DNA from: Ruegeria sp. THAF57
GTDB lineage: Bacteria > Pseudomonadota > Alphaproteobacteria > Rhodobacterales > Rhodobacteraceae
Assembly (NCBI RefSeq): GCF_903914075.1
Contig: NZ_CAIWNQ010000002.1
Location: 248,001-312,000 of the forward strand
Direction: 5' to 3'
Length of the DNA stretch: 64,000 bases
The translations under genes and the position numbers were made by a program. Each line of letters starts with the position of its first letter. Within the stretch, counting starts at the first letter, position 1. Positions 62,351-64,000 of the stretch are shown here, one piece after another. Below the pieces are notes generated by a model that worked only from the letters and a program-made list of their open reading frames with translations, ran no database searches and was not told the origin of the DNA.

Positions 62351-62409
62351 GTTCGAACAATCGCGCCGTGTCACAGAGAGGCGGCGAACATCGCCGCGAT
62401 TGTCCGAAC
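62351..62409. repeat. Inverted repeat with nested hairpin upstream of mutL
   Basis: GTTCGAACAATCGCG (62351-62365) and CGCGATTGTCCGAAC (62395-62409) pair over 15 bp with one mismatch. Inside the 29-base gap CGGCGA-ACA-TCGCCG (62382-62396) is a perfect alternative hairpin overlapping the right arm by two bases. It lies in the 281-bp gap between mutL and the metal permease gene, both minus strand. It is a possible terminator or attenuator for the metal operon; no T-run. Confidence 0.5.
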
Positions 62410-62556
62410 GAACCATTGTGAGTGGTGGACGTCCTTTAGCAATGATTGGTTCGTAGCACGATGAAACGCATGTGACTCTTAAACTCTGGTCGGGGTCATT
62501 TGGTGGGCGGAGATCAGCCGAAAGGCCGCATCCTCACATAGCAAGATCACGCCTAG

Positions 62557-63486
62557 TCAAGTCGAACCGGGTGCGCCGGTCCGCGTTCGACAGGGGCCCC
62601 AAATCGCGGTGCAAGCAAGGATCAAACCCGAAACCGTTGCGATCATTCCCGCCGCGCTGACGGCATCTACAGCGCCCAGCCATAATGGCCCGTACCCCGC
62701 CAGTACATAACCCGCGACAGCCGAAATAACCGCGAAAACGATGCTCCAAGCGATCTGGGTTTCCAACCGGTTGGTCATCATGCGCGCCGCCGCCGGGGGG
62801 CAAATGAACATCGCGATCACGATGATCGAACCCACGGCATCAAACGCCGCAACGGCCGCAATCGCCGCAACGATCACCAGAGCCATGCCAAGCGCTCCGG
62901 TCCTGATACCGATCGTTCGGGCAAACCCTTCGTCGAAGGTAGAGATCTTGAGCGGTCGCCAGAACAGCCAGGTGAACAAGCAGACACCTGCCAATGTCAG
63001 CGCGATACGGGGCAATTCAGGCGGCAGCCCCGCGAGCGCTTGAATATCCCACACAGACGCCCATCCCACCGCGTCCAACCAGATCAGGCTTTCAAGGTTC
63101 CCGTACAATGCATGTTCGACATCCAGATGAACGGTCGAGGTGTCGGTTTGTTCCAGCAACAGCACCCCGGCCGCAAACATTGTGGTAAAAACGACCCCCA
63201 TTGCGGCACCGGATTCAATCTGACCCAGCCTGCGGATCGCCTCGATCATGATAACCGCCACCACCGCAGCGCCTGCGGCACCCAGCATCATGGGCCATGT
63301 CGAAATCGCTCCGGTCAGCAAAAAGGCCACAACGATGCCGGGTAGAACTACATGGCTGATTGCGTCACCGATCAGAGCCTGCTTACGCAGCACCAGAAAG
63401 TTGCCCGGCAAGGCGCAGGCGATGGCCGCAAAAGTTCCGATCAGCAATGGCGTCAGGGACAGGGGGACGAATTCTTCTCCGCTCAT
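62557..63486 (-). CDS. Metal ABC transporter permease (ZnuB/SitD/MntB family)
   Basis: A 309-residue ABC-3-type permease with about eight to nine TM helices. Signature regions are LPGNFLVLRKQALIGDAISH, ISTWPMMLGAAGAAVVAVIM, GVVFTTMFAAGVLLLEQTDT, and FICPPAAARMMTNRL. The family imports Mn2+, Zn2+ or Fe2+. It overlaps the second permease gene by 4 bp, giving the tandem permease layout of SitCD. Metal specificity is not read from sequence; the binding protein gene is not in the window. Confidence 0.93.
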   Translation of the reverse strand: MSGEEFVPLSLTPLLIGTFAAIACALPGNFLVLRKQALIGDAISHVVLPGIVVAFLLTGAISTWPMMLGAAGAAVVAVIMIEAIRRLGQIESGAAMGVVFTTMFAAGVLLLEQTDTSTVHLDVEHALYGNLESLIWLDAVGWASVWDIQALAGLPPELPRIALTLAGVCLFTWLFWRPLKISTFDEGFARTIGIRTGALGMALVIVAAIAAVAAFDAVGSIIVIAMFICPPAAARMMTNRLETQIAWSIVFAVISAVAGYVLAGYGPLWLGAVDAVSAAGMIATVSGLILACTAIWGPCRTRTGAPGST

Positions 63487-64000
63487 GGGGTCACTCCCCT
63501 CGGGTCACCGATCTGACGGTCGATTTCGGTGATCTGATCTCGGGTCAGAACAGTTTCAATGTCGCGCAACCCATCGTACAGGGCAGCCGTGGCCTCATGC
63601 GCCTGATCCGCCCGGACGATCTCCCACCGTTTTTCGTCGCGCAGCGCCTTTGCAGCGCGCGCCCTGCCCGCCTCGGTTGCAACCCCATCGGCCCGGACCA
63701 GCCCCGCGCTGCGTAACAGTCGGAGCGTTAACGGCTCGTAGATATTTTGTCCCTGCGCCAGCGCCAAAAGCCCCTGTCGAATATGGACCCTGCGTTGGAA
63801 GCTGAGATGCCGCAAAACAGCCGCCAGTACGCCCCGAACCGGCGCAAGCAAAAGGGATATTGCAAACAAGGCAAAGCTGACCAGAACAATGATCGGACCG
63901 GTTGGTAGATTGGGGGTCGAGGCTGAAAGCGCCGCGCCCAGATATCCCGAAAGCCCTCCGACCAGCCCGGCCAGCAACACAACACGTTCCGATCGTTCGG
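63483..64000 (-). CDS. Metal ABC transporter permease with winged-helix-like C-terminus (partial)
   Basis: The gene runs past the end of the window and the reading frame is open to base 64000. The visible part has TM helices (PTGPIIVLVSFALFAISLLL) and then about 110 residues that are soluble. These contain QRRVHIRQGLLALAQGQ, LTLRLLRSAGLVRADGVATE, AGRARAAKALRDEKRWE and a helical region ending ITEIDRQIGDPRGVTP. This resembles a DtxR/MntR-type winged helix fused to a SitC/TroC permease. A GTG at 63980 is internal. Confidence 0.85.
   Translation of the reverse strand, partial: ERSERVVLLAGLVGGLSGYLGAALSASTPNLPTGPIIVLVSFALFAISLLLAPVRGVLAAVLRHLSFQRRVHIRQGLLALAQGQNIYEPLTLRLLRSAGLVRADGVATEAGRARAAKALRDEKRWEIVRADQAHEATAALYDGLRDIETVLTRDQITEIDRQIGDPRGVTP

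Noticed and set aside
1-64000. CRISPR arrays, rRNA genes or complete insertion sequences
   Set aside because: No regularly spaced repeats, rRNA segments or transposase genes with terminal inverted repeats were seen.

Overview
The window looks like chromosomal DNA of a marine alphaproteobacterium of the Roseobacter group (Rhodobacteraceae). The evidence is the gene set: a divergent hemE/hemC pair, a DddQ-type DMSP lyase homologue, an RpiR-controlled betaine-type demethylation cluster, a RpoE-ChrR pair with an adjacent DUF1365 gene, and a SitC/SitD-type metal importer. Backbone genes are GC-rich; long stretches between 18.7 and 50.9 kb are visibly more AT-rich.

Region 1 (1-18.4 kb, backbone): the end of a CaiB/BaiF CoA-transferase gene, hemE and hemC, then an overlapping minus-strand operon (dimethylglycine dehydrogenase-like flavoprotein, MDR reductase, DddQ-like cupin, enolase-superfamily epimerase/dehydratase, class III aminotransferase). 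It faces a plus-strand unit of an RpiR regulator, a Rieske oxygenase and a carboxymuconolactone-decarboxylase-like protein. Together these look like a catabolic unit for a methylated zwitterion (betaine or sulfonio compound). Next comes a TetR regulator divergent from a tightly coupled FMO - BASS symporter - SDR - SDR operon, probably for uptake and oxidation of a hydrophobic organic acid such as a steroid or terpenoid. An AI-2E-family permease and a methyltransferase follow.

Region 2 (18.70-50.94 kb): a genomic island. The 17-bp 3' end of a tRNA-Ser(GCT) gene at 50924-51013 is repeated directly at 18701-18717. A truncated P4-type integrase lies next to the tRNA, and near-identical 18-bp repeats lie just inside both ends. 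Cargo: an RND efflux pump with its TetR regulator; a CHAP-domain lipoprotein; a PhnDCEE-type importer with a DeoR regulator and a HAD phosphatase; an AfuABC-type importer with a Nudix hydrolase, a histidine phosphatase and an inositol-monophosphatase-type enzyme; an esterase; a cyanide-insensitive-type cytochrome bd oxidase with its 33-residue subunit; an AraC regulator; a YiaW/YiaV-type pair; a TetR/NAD(P)H-binding/DUF1772 module; and small proteins. Two genes broken by single nonsense codons and short dispersed intergenic repeats show decay.

Region 3 (50.9-64 kb, backbone): tRNA-Ser, a FecR-domain protein with a CHASE2 adenylate cyclase, an unknown secreted protein, DUF3775, DUF1365 divergent from rpoE-chrR with a good sigma-E-type promoter, a lysozyme-inhibitor-like protein, rmuC, mutL, and two permeases of a Mn/Zn/Fe ABC importer. 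The second permease runs off the window and has a winged-helix-like C-terminal extension.

All assignments come from reading the sequence and from memory of protein families; no database search was run. Substrates of the catabolic and transport modules are inferred.
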